A stretch of DNA of 64,000 nucleotides from Ziziphus jujuba (GCF_031755915.1 NC_083386.1:11904001-11968000); one strand, 5' to 3'; positions 50,017 to 62,730 are shown, counted from the first letter of the stretch. The notes: generated by a model not told the origin, from the sequence alone. Program-made: numbers and translations.

Positions 50017-50090
50017 CGCCCACCGTGGGCCTCGAACACATGCCGTGAAGTCCAAAACTTTAAGGCTCCACCAACTGAGCTAAACAGGAC
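50017..50090 (-). pseudogene. Decayed tRNA-Lys copy
   Basis: On the minus strand the A box TAGCTCAGTTGG is intact and the 3' half ends CACGGTGGGCG, exactly as in the working tRNA-Lys 760 bp away. The anticodon arm no longer forms a five-pair stem with a seven-base loop, the B box has lost its first G (TGTTCGAGGCC), and the 5' acceptor strand GTCCTG no longer matches the 3' strand. Flanking sequence before it (AAAAAGTAAA... ACATTA) resembles that beside the working gene, so it arose by tandem duplication. Confidence 0.8.
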
Positions 50091-50108
50091 TGTCGTCACA
50101 TTTTATGG

Positions 50109-50785
50109 TATACCTAGCAATTCGTGTTGGTGGATCGTGTTCGTGTCAATCCGTTTAATAATCGTGTCAAAAATGTCTAACCCGAACACGACCCATTTAT
50201 TAATTGTATCAGGTACCTAAAACACTAACCCGACCTGTTTATAAACAGGTCAACACGACACGATCCGTTTAACACGATTATTTTAACGGGTCGTGTTGAC
50301 CTATTAACCTGTTAACCTGAAATTGACCTATTAACCCGAAAACTAACCTATTAACCCGTTAACCCGAAAATTAACCTATTAACCCGAAATTTTTTTTTTA
50401 TTTTTATGTTTTTGTTTTATTAAAGATGTATTTTTTGTTTTTAAAAAATTAGTAATAGAAAATTATTTTTATAAAATTTTTAATTTATAATATTTTTTAG
50501 TTATTAAATATTATATTAGTGATAAAATATTAATTTAAAATTAAATTTAAATGGGTTGTAATAGGTGTATAATCGTGTCGGGTTGAAACTGATACGTTTA
50601 ATAAATAGATCGTAACGGGTCAATTTCGAGTTAAACAGGTTAACCCGAAAATGACACGATTAATAATCGTGTTAAACGGATTGACCCGATTATGACCCGA
50701 ACCCATTTATAATAAATCCAAACCCATTTATTCCGTGTCGTTTTCGAGACGTATCGCCGTATCATGATCCAAATTGCCAAGTCTA
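50109..50785. mobile_element. hAT-like MITE, 677 bp
   Basis: Imperfect terminal inverted repeats: TATACCTAGCAATTCG at the left, TAGACTTGGCAATTTG at the right on the minus strand. They are flanked by related 8-mers TTTTATGG (50101-50108) and TCTTACGG (50786-50793), six of eight identical, as expected for an old hAT-type target duplication. The interior carries many short repeats of the kind GTGTCGGGTT / AACCCGACC and TTAACCCGTTAACCCG, and an AT-rich centre. No coding capacity. It separates the two tRNA-Lys copies. Confidence 0.7.
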
Positions 50786-50849
50786 TCTTACGGTCCAAAA
50801 AGTAAACGCAAAAACTGCTTTTAATTAAACATTAGAATAATGAAAATAG

Positions 50850-50922
50850 CGCCCACCGTGGGGCTCGAACCCACGACCACAAGGTTAAGAGCCTTGCGCT
50901 CTACCGACTGAGCTAGACGGGC
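50850..50922 (-). tRNA. tRNA-Lys (anticodon CTT)
   Basis: 73-nt cloverleaf on the minus strand. Acceptor GCCCGTC pairs with GGTGGGC (two G-U pairs), D arm GCTC/GAGC, anticodon stem CAAGG/CCTTG with loop CTCTTAA giving anticodon CTT, T arm GTGGG/CCCAC with TTCGAGC loop, discriminator G. A and B boxes are canonical. A TTTT termination signal follows within five bases (CTATTTTC). The gene lies divergently, 168 bp from the start codon of the ALG5 gene, whose leader must begin in this gap. Confidence 0.97.
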
Positions 50923-51090
50923 TTTCTGGTCAGTCATCTCCTTAAAACTTATTTCTACAAAATCAACATAGAGTGATGACCACTTCGTACGTTTGAGGTT
51001 TATGTACGTGCGTAGGATGGGCAGCGATTCTCACAGTATTAGCCCAGCAAGCGACGCAGAAGGCCGAAAGCTGAGTTTTGTGAAGAAAAA

Positions 51091-54000
51091 ATGGGGAGTG
51101 TAATTGTTTTGACGATGGTGGAGGTTATTTTGTCCCTCCTAATAATCGTAGCCTTGGGTTTGGTTTCTGCTATTTTCTTCGAAGCTTATAGAAGGAGACT
51201 CAACAACGCGTATAAACCCCAACTTTTATTTCCAACCATCCATTAAAGATCCATTTTTTATTTTTATTTTTTCTCATTGGGACTTCTTTTAAATTTTTTT
51301 TTTTTTTTATTTTGAATTTTTTTGTAGGCATGTCGAAGCCCCCGCGATCTTCGAGGATCCCAATTCGTTGAAACAGGTGGGTTTATTTTGTTTTATTTTT
51401 TAAGGTTCCATTTAGAGTAAAAGATTACTTTTTTGATTTCACCATTTAGTGTTTTGTGGGTTTTTCATAACAAAATGATGAATGAATGGATTATTTTTAA
51501 GATTTTATTTTATTATATTTTATTTTAGTTTAGTTTGTTTGCTATTGTTATACAAGTCAACCATGTAATCCTAAATGGCTACATGGATTTATTAGTTAGA
51601 ATTGGCAATTTGTGGATTGTAGGTTTTGTTTTATAGTGACCTAATTCTGATAGTAATTGTTTCTATTCAAGGTTCCTTGCCCTTCAATTTTTGATCCATC
51701 AGAAAAGTACATATCTTTGATAATTCCTGCATTCAATGAAGAGCACAGGCTTCCTGGTGCTCTTGAGGAAACCATGAAGTAAGTTGAAGCTTTGCCACTT
51801 TTAATATTTTCTTCAAAATATTGTCTGAGTTTGAAAGCAATTACATTTGTACTATCATTAGGCGTTTTAGATAATATGATCCTTTTAACTTTCCTAAAGT
51901 GGCAGTTGGGTTAAGGAGGCACTAACTTCTTAGCACTTTATTTACATTCTGATGCAAATATACCGCCAGAAAATTTGACAAGCGAATTGACTTAGATGGA
52001 GATAAGTAGTATTGGAAAATAGAGTAAGAAGATCCTCAATTTATCTTTTTTTGTACTTATACGTGAGAATAGTAAACTTGGAAAATTAATCAGTAAGAGA
52101 TTGACTTTGGGTGTGAGCAGTGTTGTTGTTGGTTATGTTGGAGCCTTTCATTGTGTGAATTTAATGGCATTGCTTCTAATTTAATTTGTCTAACTTTGGT
52201 AGTTAAATGCTAGAAAGTAATGAAGAAAGCTGGTAAAGTACCATCAGTGGGTGGTGAATATGATATTGAAAGCTGTGTGGACAATTGTAGATGATACATT
52301 TTGCAAATCAAACATTATTAACTGATATAGCTCAATGTAGCTGAACTTGTTGGAATGTGAAGGACTTTCAAAAATCAACATCCTTTCTTTTTGCTGCAAT
52401 CATTTTCTTTGTCATATTTATTATGTATATTTCAAGTGTTGAAGGATGGTTAGAAACTTGGTTACCCTTGATAAGGAATGGTTACTGGTTTATGGCTTGA
52501 ATTTGAACCAGTTACAACTTGGCACCTTGAACAGTATTAAGTTGTGTTATGGCTAAATTGTTATTTTCAAATTTAACTTCTTTAGGATAATATGATTTGT
52601 TATTTTGTAGTCTGCAATAAAACTTGAATAGCTTTTCTGGTCATGAGAATTATTCATTTGGAGACTTAAATTATTATGGTTTTTATGAGAATCACAATAT
52701 TGAGCCATAATAATGATAAATTCTTTGCTCTGTAGTTATTTGCAACAGCGTGGAGCAAAGGATAAGTCATTTTCTTATGAGGTATTTTTCTGTTTTTGTT
52801 ATTTTACATTTTCCACAACATCTGCAATGGTTTCTGTTCTGATTTTTGAGGTCAATGAAGAGCAAGGTTTTTCCCTTATTGAGCACAATTTATCTACCCT
52901 CCAAAGATGAATGGATTCCTTATTTCAATCTCAATAATCTTGACTTAGAATGGGTTTGTCCACTTCATTATATGATTTAGTCATCCTGCTTGTTCCATGT
53001 GTGAACTCTAAGGCTTCAAGCCTTTATCAGTTTATCTTAGTAATCCTTCCTTAGGCAGAACCATTCCTGAATAGCTGAATGCAGGTGCTCTCTTTTTTTT
53101 CCCAAAAGTGAGGAAGCTAAGAGACAACAGGGATTTCTTCAATTAATGTTAATAATCAAAAAACATCTAAGAGAAGTGTTTTGTCAGCTTTTTCCGTTGC
53201 TTTGTCTTGTTTGTGTCCGTAGATATTAGGTGTTGCATATTGTTCAGGGGTAGTTTCCTTCATATTTAGGAAAAAAATCTAGTTTTAGTACTTTAGTCTT
53301 CTTTCTTTGAGGGATTTATTTTCTTCATAAGAATATATTAATGTATATATATATATTTTTTTAATGGATATGTTCGATGTTTGTCTCTTTGAGACCAATC
53401 CATACAAATGGACTAAGTCAGTTACTTTGCTTACAAAGATTTTGGAACCTGTCCTTGTCAAAGAGATTATGGTTGTTAGGTTGAAAATGTGAAAGACTTT
53501 GATAGTGAAATTCATTTGTCTAGGTGTTAGAAGAAATTGACTGTCACATAGATTCATATTAATTATTCATCATGCGCAAATTCAAGTCTCACTTTTGTGC
53601 TGCCTTTATGCATTATTTAAAGATGATTTGTTGTTGTACAGGTGGTGATTGTTGATGATGGAAGTTCTGATGGAACAAAAAGAGTAGCCTTTGAATTTGT
53701 AAGAAAATACACCGTTGACAATGTGAGGGTTATCCTTCTTGGTAGAAATCATGGGAAGGGAGAAGCTATCAGAAAAGTGAGTCTGATCTGAGCCATTTGC
53801 TCGTGGGCATCTTTTTTTGCTACTAAAATTTTTCCATGTTCTCTCCCAATGCTTTGGCAACTGATTGGAGCTCTTTACCTTCGTGAAAGCATTGTAAAAC
53901 AGGGAATGCTTCATTCACGTGGTGAGCTACTTCTAATGCTGGATGCTGATGGAGCAACCAATGTTAATGACCTAGAAAAACTAGAAAATGAGGTTTGTAT

Positions 54001-55616
54001 CAGCTGTGACAAAAGGCAAAACTGTCCTATATTGTTTTTCTGTAAAATTTTTAGTTGGGCTATGGACATGTTTACCAAGACTAACTTATATTTGCCCTCA
54101 AGGTCCAAACAGTTGCAAGAAAGGAATTTAAATTAGGAGATTCAGCATCCAGAGACTCAAATTTTAGAGTGTCGGATATCCCAATTTCTGCTTTTGGTTC
54201 CCGTGCTCATCTTGAGGATAAAGCCCTGGCTACAGTTCAGTATCGCCTTTGATTTGTGCTGTGAATTTGAATTTTTGTTTCCATCTTTATTTCTCTGGAT
54301 TGAACCATCTCACTTTTGTTTCAGAGGAAGTGGTACCGCAATTTTTTGATGAAGGGTTTCCATCTTGTGGTTCTTTTGGCAGCTGGTCCGGGAATCCGGG
54401 ATACACAGGTAAATTCTTAACTTCATATTATCTTTTATCAACTCATCTTCCTGTTCGGGAACATACAAACTAATACTATTTGGGGTACTGATTAAAGAGG
54501 TTATTAAATCTTTTGACTGGTTCACTTTCTTTGTAATTCTCATGTACTCTTCGTCATGTGTCACAGTGTGGTTTTAAGATGTTTACAAGGTCTGCTGCAA
54601 GGAAGCTTTTCACTAACATCCGTCTGAAAAGGTAACTGATAGAAGACAGCATAAATAACCTAATTACTCTATGTGATTCGAATTCAAATTTTAGCTTTGA
54701 AAGGAAGCTCTTCCATCTTTTATTTTTTTCAATCGCTTTTTAGCTTTTTCCCTTTAGGGTTTTGGAAGTTGAAGGTTATTGCCCAAATTGTTTAAATGAA
54801 TGTTTCTGTTCAATTTGCACATTTCCCCTAGGTATTGTTATCCTGGGCACCATACCTAGGCAACAATATAGAAATTTTTTTCACAAAGATCATATAGGAA
54901 ATTTTATTTACAAGTGTGGAAAAAATTGGATTAGAACATGTATATGTAATAAAAATTGTCATGTAATCTATGTCAACCGCCTCTCCAATTTCATAATGAG
55001 ATTACAGGTAAAATGATAAAAGATAGTCTGGTAAAAGCACAAGCTTGGTTTCTGCCATGGATGTGTGTCTTTTCATGGAGTTTCTTGATGTATAAATGGA
55101 AAAACAAAACTTTCATTTGACAGACATATAAGTAGATGCCTATCTACGAAGATCTTTTCTCTAAAAGGGCATTCTAGCTGATTCCCAGGAACCACATTGT
55201 GGGTTTACGTTTAGTTTTAGTACATAGCAGATGATGAATTTTTGTGTTCTCCAAGTGACATGCTGTTTAATGCTGATCCCGAAGTTTAATTAAGTGCGAT
55301 GAAAAGTTAACACCTGTTAATTTATGATATACTGTTAAAAAATTATTAGTCGCTTCTCTGGTTTCCTTTGCTTCCTTCAACTTCTAGATCAGAGTATTGG
55401 GACTGAGAAATAATTTGGAATTTCTGCAGGTGGTGCTTTGATGTTGAGTTGGTTTTCCTATGCAAATGGTTTGGCATCCCAATGCTTGAGATATCTGTGA
55501 ACTGGTCTGAAATTCCTGGATCCAAGGTGAACCCTTTGAGCATACCCAACATGCTTTGGGAGCTTGTGTTGATGTCTGTTGGATATAGGACACGTATGTG
55601 GAGAATCAGTACCTGA
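51091..55616 (+). CDS. ALG5: Dolichyl-phosphate beta-glucosyltransferase (ALG5)
   Basis: Makes dolichyl-phosphate-glucose from UDP-glucose at the ER membrane, the donor for the last glucosylation steps of the N-glycan precursor. Ten coding exons with GT/AG borders and matching phase: 51091-51209, 51328-51376, 51672-51778, 52736-52781, 53642-53776, 53903-53992, 54103-54234, 54325-54408, 54567-54631, 55430-55616. The total is 337 residues, the usual family length. One N-terminal membrane helix (about residues 5-30, VILSLLIIVALGLVSAIFF). GT2-fold domain with SLIIPAFNEE (about 70-79), VIVDDGSSDGT (109-119), metal-binding DAD (166-168) and QCGFKMF (254-260). The C-terminal part has WCFDVELVF. No defects seen. 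All intron borders are inferred by reading frame; alternative exon use was not tested. Confidence 0.95.
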
Positions 55617-57418
55617 ACGATCATAACGGAGTTTAATTTAGGAGAAAAAGCATGTTGGTCTTGGTGGTTTTTTTAATTCTACTTCAGTGCTAGTGAAAAA
55701 AAAGAAGCTAAATACCTTAATTAGGCAACATCATCGGCATACATTTGTTACCTTCAAAAAGCATGTGCAAGAGGGAAAAATGACTTTTAGTTTTGTTGAA
55801 CCATGAGCTTAAGATCTAACCATGTGATTTTAATTTCTGTGGACTACTGCTTTTTTCCTTTTCTTTTTCTTTACCTGTACTTTGACCTATATATTGCTGA
55901 CTAACCATGGAGTAACATAATTTAAAAATGGAGGATATGATAAAAGTAAAAAATAGAATATAAAAATTATCGTTTCCTTGACTTGGATTGTCGTACGTAT
56001 TGTGCTCGAAGTTTTTATAATGATGTGGTCACTGGTGTAGAAAAATGCACTCCATTCTCGCAACGATTACTTGCCTAATTGATTTTAGTTCCAGCATCTT
56101 GTTCAAAAGTCGCATGAAGTTGATTTGTGAGGCATTGCTAGAAGGTTGCATGAGTTGGTGAAGTTGATTTTTAATTTTTTTTTTTCAATTAAAGCCTTAA
56201 GAAATTTGAAAATAAAATAATAAGAATAAATAAAATAAAAAAGAGGCATTGTATATCACTATTCTCTAGATGTATCAAGAATCAAGAGTATCAAGACCTT
56301 GATTATATTATGAAAATTGTTAAAATAATTAGCAAAGCATCAAATATTCATAAACTAAGTACGTCCTGAAAAATAATAATAATAATAATTACAATAAAAA
56401 AATTGATTAATTAGCTACTAATTAATAAAATAAGTGATTATACGCAATAACAACATAAATATCATTTTAAAAGAATCGTGGATGGAATATAACTTAGTTT
56501 TGCATAAGCAACCCTTTTTTTTTATAAATTATAACAATAGGAAAAAAAAATATGTATATATATATATATATATATATATTGAAGCAATCAAATATATATT
56601 TAGCCTACCAATTTTTACGCAAAAAAAAAAAGTTGAATAAAAAAAAAAAAGGCTAAATGCTTAAGCACAATTTAATTAGTTTTAACCTAAAAGCTAGATC
56701 GTGAAAGAGATTGTATAACCATAATAATAATAATAATAAAAGAATACAAAAAAAAATGCATGATAGATAATTATTTGTTTTTCAACGTTGAATACGAGTT
56801 TGGGCAAAGAGAGAAACATAAAAAAGCAAAAGAAAAAAGAAAATGCAAATTAAAAAGGAATCGGTATATTTACATTCCATATGTAGAAGTGAAAAATGGG
56901 ATAGTTTCAAAAAAAAAAAAAAAAAGTTTCGAGTCAAATGACACTTTCAAGCTTTTACGAGAGCAAAATAATAAAACTAGAAAAAGAAAAAGAAAAAAAA
57001 AATATCTATAAGTCAACAGATTAGCGTGGCGACAATTAATTGGGCCTGGCCATAACCGTAAACAGGTACCTTGTTTAGTCCACCACCGTGTTGATATCAC
57101 CATTGGCAGCATGTCTTCGAAAATGAGTTGTCCTAATTCTCTACTTTTCAATGTAAAATAAATGGGAGTTTAATCAATCTTTTCTGATTACATATGCAAA
57201 ATACCACTTTTTTTTAACCTTTTTGGAGTAGTTAGTTTTATATATTTGATATGGTTGTGGAGTAGTTAGCCTCTGCTTACGTACGTTCATATATCAGATA
57301 TCGTACATCTACATCACAAAGAAAATATACAAATCTCTTTCATTTTTGAAAAATATATATATATATATATATATATATTACAATAATCTTTCAAAACAAA
57401 ACATACAAGAATATTATT
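55617..57418. other. Intergenic: ALG5 3' region and ENTH gene promoter
   Basis: About 55617-55700 is likely ALG5 3' UTR. The remainder is A-rich with a (TA)n run at 56554-56578 and another at 57353-57378, the latter about 40-65 bp before the ENTH start codon and possibly its TATA region. No gene seen; frames at 56760-57011 and opposite are low-complexity. Confidence 0.5.
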
Positions 57419-57575
57419 ATGGCAACTCCATTTCTGAATGAATTGAAGAAGCAAGCTTCGTTCTTCTTCAAAGACAAGATTAAAACTGTTCGTTTGGTGC
57501 TCACTGATGCAACTCCTACACAACTGTATGTACCACTCTATTATTCTTGATCTTTTTGTTGGGTTTTTTCCTAAA

Positions 57576-57607
<32 letters not shown>

Positions 57608-58713
57608 GTTTTCTTTGTTGGGGGCCGGGAATTATATACAGAATGACAGACGAAGCTACAAATGGGAATTCATGGCCACCAGACACACGTACCTTTCGAG
57701 TGATTTCGAGGGCTGCTTTCGATATTGATGATTACTGGAGGATTGTGGAGATTCTACACAAGAGGTTTAATTGCTGCCACTGCTTAATTAATTTTCTTTT
57801 ATCTTGTAAATACCCATTGGCATGGTTTCTGAAATGCTACTTCTAGTTTTCCCAGAAGAGTTTTGAGAAAAGCTTAAAACCAAAGCAACTGAAAGTCGTA
57901 AAGCTTTTTTTTTAAAAAAGAAATTTCAAGTTATAAAGATTTGCAAAATCAAAATTTATCCCAAACAAAACCTAAAATGATCATTGAACCTTTTTCCATT
58001 GGGAAAAACAGGTTGATGAACTTTGATAGGGAGAACTGGCGAGGGTCTTACAAGGCTCTAATATTATTGGAACACCTTCTCACCCATGGACCTCTAAGTG
58101 TTGCTTTGGAGTTTCAGGATGATAAAGATACTATCAAAAACATGGGAAGCTTTCAGCATATTGATGAGAAGGGGTTTGTATTTGTATTTTCCATATGGTC
58201 ATTTAATTTTGCATCAGCAACCCAAATTTAAAATTTTTTGCACTTTTTCCATATGCAAACAGGTTCAACTGGGGCTTTTGTGTGAAAAAGTTGTCAGAGA
58301 GAGTATTGAAGCTTCTTGAAGATGAGTTGTTTCGTAAACAAGAGAGGGCCAAAGCTCATAATCTAACTCGAGGAATTCAAGGCTTTGGGAGCTTCAATCA
58401 GCGTTCCTCTTCCAATTCAAAAGAAAGCTTGGAATTCTTCGCTAGTAAGACTTACGGGAGATGTAATTCTCATTACAATGAACATGGTGATCAAAATCAG
58501 AAAACCAAGTTCTTGGCCTCGAACGGATTTTTCTTTGTTGATGAAGATGGGATTGGCAAGAAAAGGCATATCGATTTGGAATCCAGAAAACCAGAAAAGT
58601 ATTCAGATTCTAACTGGTTGAGTGAAGAAGATGAATACAGCACAGAGGATCATCCATTTTGTACTAAGAACAAGCATCCGCTCACAGATTCCCTGCTTTC
58701 TTCCGTAGAATGA
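57419..58713 (+). CDS. ENTH-domain (epsin-like) protein
   Basis: Lipid-binding adaptor of the ENTH/VHS superfamily, expected to act in clathrin-linked vesicle trafficking. Four exons with matching phase: 57419-57525, 57642-57764, 58012-58173, 58263-58713, giving 280 residues from MATPFLNELKKQASFF. The ENTH fold spans roughly residues 15-150 and shows VRLVLTDATPTQL, the basic/aromatic stretch DIDDYWRIVEILHKR, NWRGSYKALILLEHLLTHG and KKLSERVLKLLEDE. The remaining 130 residues are hydrophilic, Ser/Glu-rich and end LTDSLLSSVE, without a clear clathrin-box or NPF motif. It is shorter than full epsins, like the small ENTH/VHS family proteins of plants. The partner cannot be named from sequence. Confidence 0.9.
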
Positions 58714-59904
58714 AAGCATGAAATTAAGAACAACTTATAGGTTTGCTCTAGGATTGCTGTTCTAAGAATTCCACTTTGTGTACGTAGAAATTAGAACTGT
58801 TTGAGACGACTTAGTTGTAGACATATAATTTCGTGTATAGTGAAAAATATTTAAATGATTTGTTGCTAAAATTTAAAAAAGAAAAACCTTCTTTCACGTG
58901 TGCAACCACTGATTTTTCATTTGGGAAAAAGGAAAATTATGGTTAAAATATATGAAACATGGTTTTAAAAAAAAAATATACATATATATTATTGTTATGA
59001 AAATTATGTCTTGCAACGTTAATATTTTAAACAAAATACTCAGATTATTGTAGAAATTACTTGCGATCAAATTATTATAAAAAATATTCATTTGACTAGC
59101 AAAATATATAAAAAAGAAATATAATATCAAGTAAAAAGTAGAAATTAAGTCAAAATAAAATTTAAAAAAAGAAAAAAGAAAAAAAAAAAGCCTGTGATTG
59201 AGGAAAACATATATGTAAAACAAACAAAATTCTAAACTATCATATGGTATTCTCTCAGACAAACTCAAAGGCTCCAAAGTCCTTCGCATCTGAAACAAGT
59301 AAATTATGGAGTTCGGGATCAAAGAAAAGTTGCTCAAAAATTGGCTTCTTAGCTTCTTTACCGATCAGAAGCATTTGGAAATTCCAAGTTAAAGAGTAAA
59401 TGGCATATGAGATCTGCCTTGTTTAAACAATTGGAAACAAAACTAGATCAAGCCCTTCTGCTTGTTAATCCCACGACAAAGACTAATCAAGAAATAAATC
59501 ATAAAATTGGAGCCATTACTATATATATATATATATATATATATGTTTCGAAAGTCTTTTGTTCTATGTCTAAAGGGATCTTTTATTAGACCAAAACTCA
59601 ATAATAAGTAGAATTGCAAATCAATGTAATAGCATAACAATCCTTGATGGGGCATAACAGATTGGCATTTTGTGCAGCCAAAAGGAAAAAAAATAGAAAA
59701 ATACTGGAACGGTAATATTCAAAGACAAACAGAGGATAACAAAATCTGATCACTTCGGCAGTTTACTTCCTGCCTTCTCAAAGTAATCACTCCAACATGC
59801 AAATGACATAGAAGGATAACAAAGCTAGAACCAACCTGTTAAAAACTAGACTTAAAGAAACGAATGCAGTACTATCTCTCTCAACGGTCCTATAGTTATT
59901 TGTA
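58714..59904. other. Intergenic between ENTH gene and actin
   Basis: 3' region of the ENTH gene, then AT-rich DNA with a (TA)n tract at 59519-59543. It holds one short coding-like fragment at 59255-59374 (listed separately). The final 100 or so bases (to 59904) are the actin 3' UTR. The 147-codon minus-strand frame at 58894-59337 is AT-rich and lacks motifs. Confidence 0.5.
59255..59374 (-). pseudogene. Short coding-like fragment, unidentified
   Basis: The minus strand reads about 39 codons from an ATG at 59372-59374 to a TGA at 59255-59257, including KKPIFEQLFFDPELHNLLVS and a tail AKDFGAFEFV. A splice-acceptor-like TTGTTTCAG falls inside. Codon use and composition look coding against AT-rich surroundings. 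I do not recognise the protein, and it may be a captured 3' exon or a gene remnant. Confidence 0.3.
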
Positions 59905-61679
59905 TCAGAAGCATTTCCTATGAACAATTGAAGGCCCAGACTCATCGTACTCTGCCTTTGCAATCCACATCTGCAGACAGAGAACATGTCATTATTCCAA
60001 TTGGTAAGAATCCAAGAACAACTCATAACGTCATGTTGAAATTAATCTATGATTGAATTTATGAACACAAACCTGCTGAAAGGTGCTGAGGGAAGCCAAG
60101 ATAGAACCTCCAATCCAGACACTATACTTCCTCTCAGGAGGAGCAACCACCTTGATCTTCATGCTGCTTGGGGCAAGAGCGGTTATTTCCTTGCTCATTC
60201 TATCAGCAATGCCTGGGAACATGGTTGTACCACCAGAGAGGACAATGTTACCATACAGGTCTTTCCTGATATCAACATCGCACTTCATGATTGAGTTATA
60301 TGTGGTTTCATGGATTCCTGCTGCCTCCATCCCTATCATGGAAGGCTGGAACAGGACTTCAGGGCATCTGAAACGCTCAGCACCAATAGTGATAACTTGC
60401 CCATCAGGCAGCTCATAGCTCTTCTCAACCGAGGAGCTGGTCTTGGCAGTCTCCATTTCCTGCTCAAAGTCAAGAGCAATGTAAGCCAGCTTTTCCTTCA
60501 TGTCCCTCACAATTTCACGTTCGGCTGTGGTGGTGAAAGAGTATCCACGCTCAGTAAGAATTTTCATCAAGTGATCAGTGAGGTCACGACCAGCCAGGTC
60601 AAGACGGAGGATGGCATGAGGGAGTGCATAACCCTCGTAGATGGGGACAGTATGGCTGACACCATCACCAGAATCCAACACAATACCTATACAGAAAAGG
60701 CAAAATACCATCTAAATGTCTTGGATGATAAGGTAGAAAAATATATTTCATCACAAAACTTTAAACTTTACGGCCTATGTGAACAGATTCCTGCATTCAG
60801 CTGACAGTGACTGTATTGTGCAGCAAACGGGAGCCACTTAACTGGATGACCAAAAGCTCATGTCTTGTGATAGATGGCAGGACTCAAAAGTGCAATACTT
60901 AATCAATAGAACATAAAGTTTTATAATATTAAGAGGGATACTAATTTAACTAGTAATAAAACTTTAAAAACCTAAGCCACACCAGTAAACCACGGGGCAG
61001 AAAAGAATGAGACTGAAATCTCAACCTTCAATCACAGTGATTAAGACCTCTTCTCCATGTCAAAACAATCTACAGAAAAAAAACTGAAAACCTTGCTGCT
61101 TTAAAAAAATTAATGAAACTGCTCACCAGTTGTACGACCACTTGCATATAGGGAGAGAACTGCTTGGATGGCCACATACATAGCAGGTGCATTAAAAGTC
61201 TCAAACATGATCTGAGTCATCTTCTCACGGTTAGCTTTGGGGTTGAGAGGAGCCTCAGTTAGGAGAACTGGGTGCTCTTCTGGGGCAACACGAAGCTCAT
61301 TATAGAAGGTGTGATGCCAAATCTTTTCCATGTCATCCCAGTTGCTCACAATACCATGTTCAATTGGGTATTTCAGAGTTAAAATACCACGCTTGGATTG
61401 AGCCTCATCACCAACATAAGCATCTTTCTGGCCCATCCCAACCATCACGCCAGTATGACGTGGACGACCTACAATGCTAGGGAACACAGCTCGTGGAGCA
61501 TCATCTCCAGCAAATCCAGCCTTAAAAGATAACACAATAATCAGCCAATGACAAGAAAAGGCACAACCTTTACGTGCATAAATATTAATGTCAAAATGAA
61601 GAAAGACCAAATTTAATACCTTGACCATTCCTGTTCCATTATCGCACACCAATGGCTGAATGTCCTCAGCTTCTGCCAT
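59905..61679 (-). CDS. Actin
   Basis: Cytoskeletal ATPase forming F-actin. Four coding exons, in gene order 61620-61679, 61127-61520, 60073-60686, 59905-59970, all with GT/AG borders, giving 377 residues, the standard plant length. Introns fall after codon 20, within codon 152 and before codon 357 (MWIAKAEYD), the positions conserved in plant actins. It begins [20 protein letters not shown], with phosphate loops DNGTG (about 13-17) and DSGDG (about 156-160), and ends SIVHRKCF. No substitution suggesting loss of function was seen. It is preceded by a leader intron. The isoform (vegetative versus reproductive class) cannot be settled without alignment. Confidence 0.97.
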
Positions 61680-61689
61680 TTTCTACAAC

Positions 61690-62730
61690 CTGCAAAATTG
61701 TAATCGGTTTACAATAAATGCAGGATTTTTTAGAAGGAAAAGCAATTGTATACTTATTATTCCCAAAACTTGCCATCTCTCAGCTAGATTATCCTACGGA
61801 TAATATAATAAAAAATTACTGCATGGCATAATGACATCATAATACACTACTTCTACATAAGTTCAACAGACAATTTCTTTCAATGCAAACTAAAAGGCCG
61901 TAAATAATCAAATCTTACAGTCATTTCTAAAATGAAATCCTAGGAAAGTTTGACTTCATTAAATAGGATGCTGTAGGCATGAATGGAATCTCGTTTAGCC
62001 TATCTAGTCAGAATATGTATATGATTTCCATGCTTAACCATCATTATTCTCTTCTTTCATAAATCTTGTTTCCGATTTGCAATTTAACCAAATCAATGGG
62101 TAGGAAAATCTACGCTAACAATTCCAATGTGGTTTACCAAAAATTCCATAGCTGATCTTTTCAATCACAAGATCAATCCATTTCAAGAATGCAGATTGTA
62201 CATTCTTTTGTTTTATTTATTTATTTATTAGTTTTGATCTCCACATTTTCTTGGTTCAATTCAATTCCTACCCTTCCTTTTCTATGCTGAAAAAAACAAA
62301 CAAACAATCATACAATCGAAATTTATCGAATGAACAATAAATTCTAGTTTATAACCATTCCCACACAAATGGGCATTCGAAAAATCAAACAAGACCCATT
62401 AAAAAAAAAAAAAAAAAATCACATTCGTCATTCAAAGCAGACTAAAATTGTAAGTAAAACAAAGGAGATTAACTAACACAAAGAACAATGCAGATATACA
62501 AAAATATAGTACATTTACGTGTAATCAAGAACATCCAGAAAGAAAATGCGAAAGAGAAATCGAAGGATCACAGAAAAATAAAACTGAATGAAAGAAAATT
62601 CACAGATCCAGATCCTAATAAAGAGAGATAAAAACAGAAAAGAAGCCAACAAAAAGAGAGAGAGGAAAAATTGACCTGTATGAATGCGAGTGACAGAGAG
62701 AGAGAGAAGGCGTTTGTTAGGGGAGAGTGA
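61690..62730 (-). other. Actin 5' leader exon and leader intron
   Basis: The 5' UTR splices just before the start codon: acceptor ATTTTGCAG|GTTGTAG at 61690 and a probable donor CATACAG|GTCAAT at 62675/62676, making a leader intron of about 985 bp. The leader exon (about 62676-62730) is rich in CT (CTCTCTCTCTCTCCTTCT at about 62693-62711 as read on the minus strand). Leader introns of this kind are typical of plant actin genes and often raise expression. Confidence 0.7.

Noticed and set aside
53849..54136. 95-codon plus-strand frame within ALG5
   Set aside because: Is ALG5 exon 6 read into flanking introns, not a separate gene.
58894..59337. 147-codon minus-strand open frame
   Set aside because: Low-complexity Phe/Ile/Leu/Tyr composition from AT-rich DNA.
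60049..60804. Plus-strand frames opposite actin
   Set aside because: Antisense shadows of actin exon 3.
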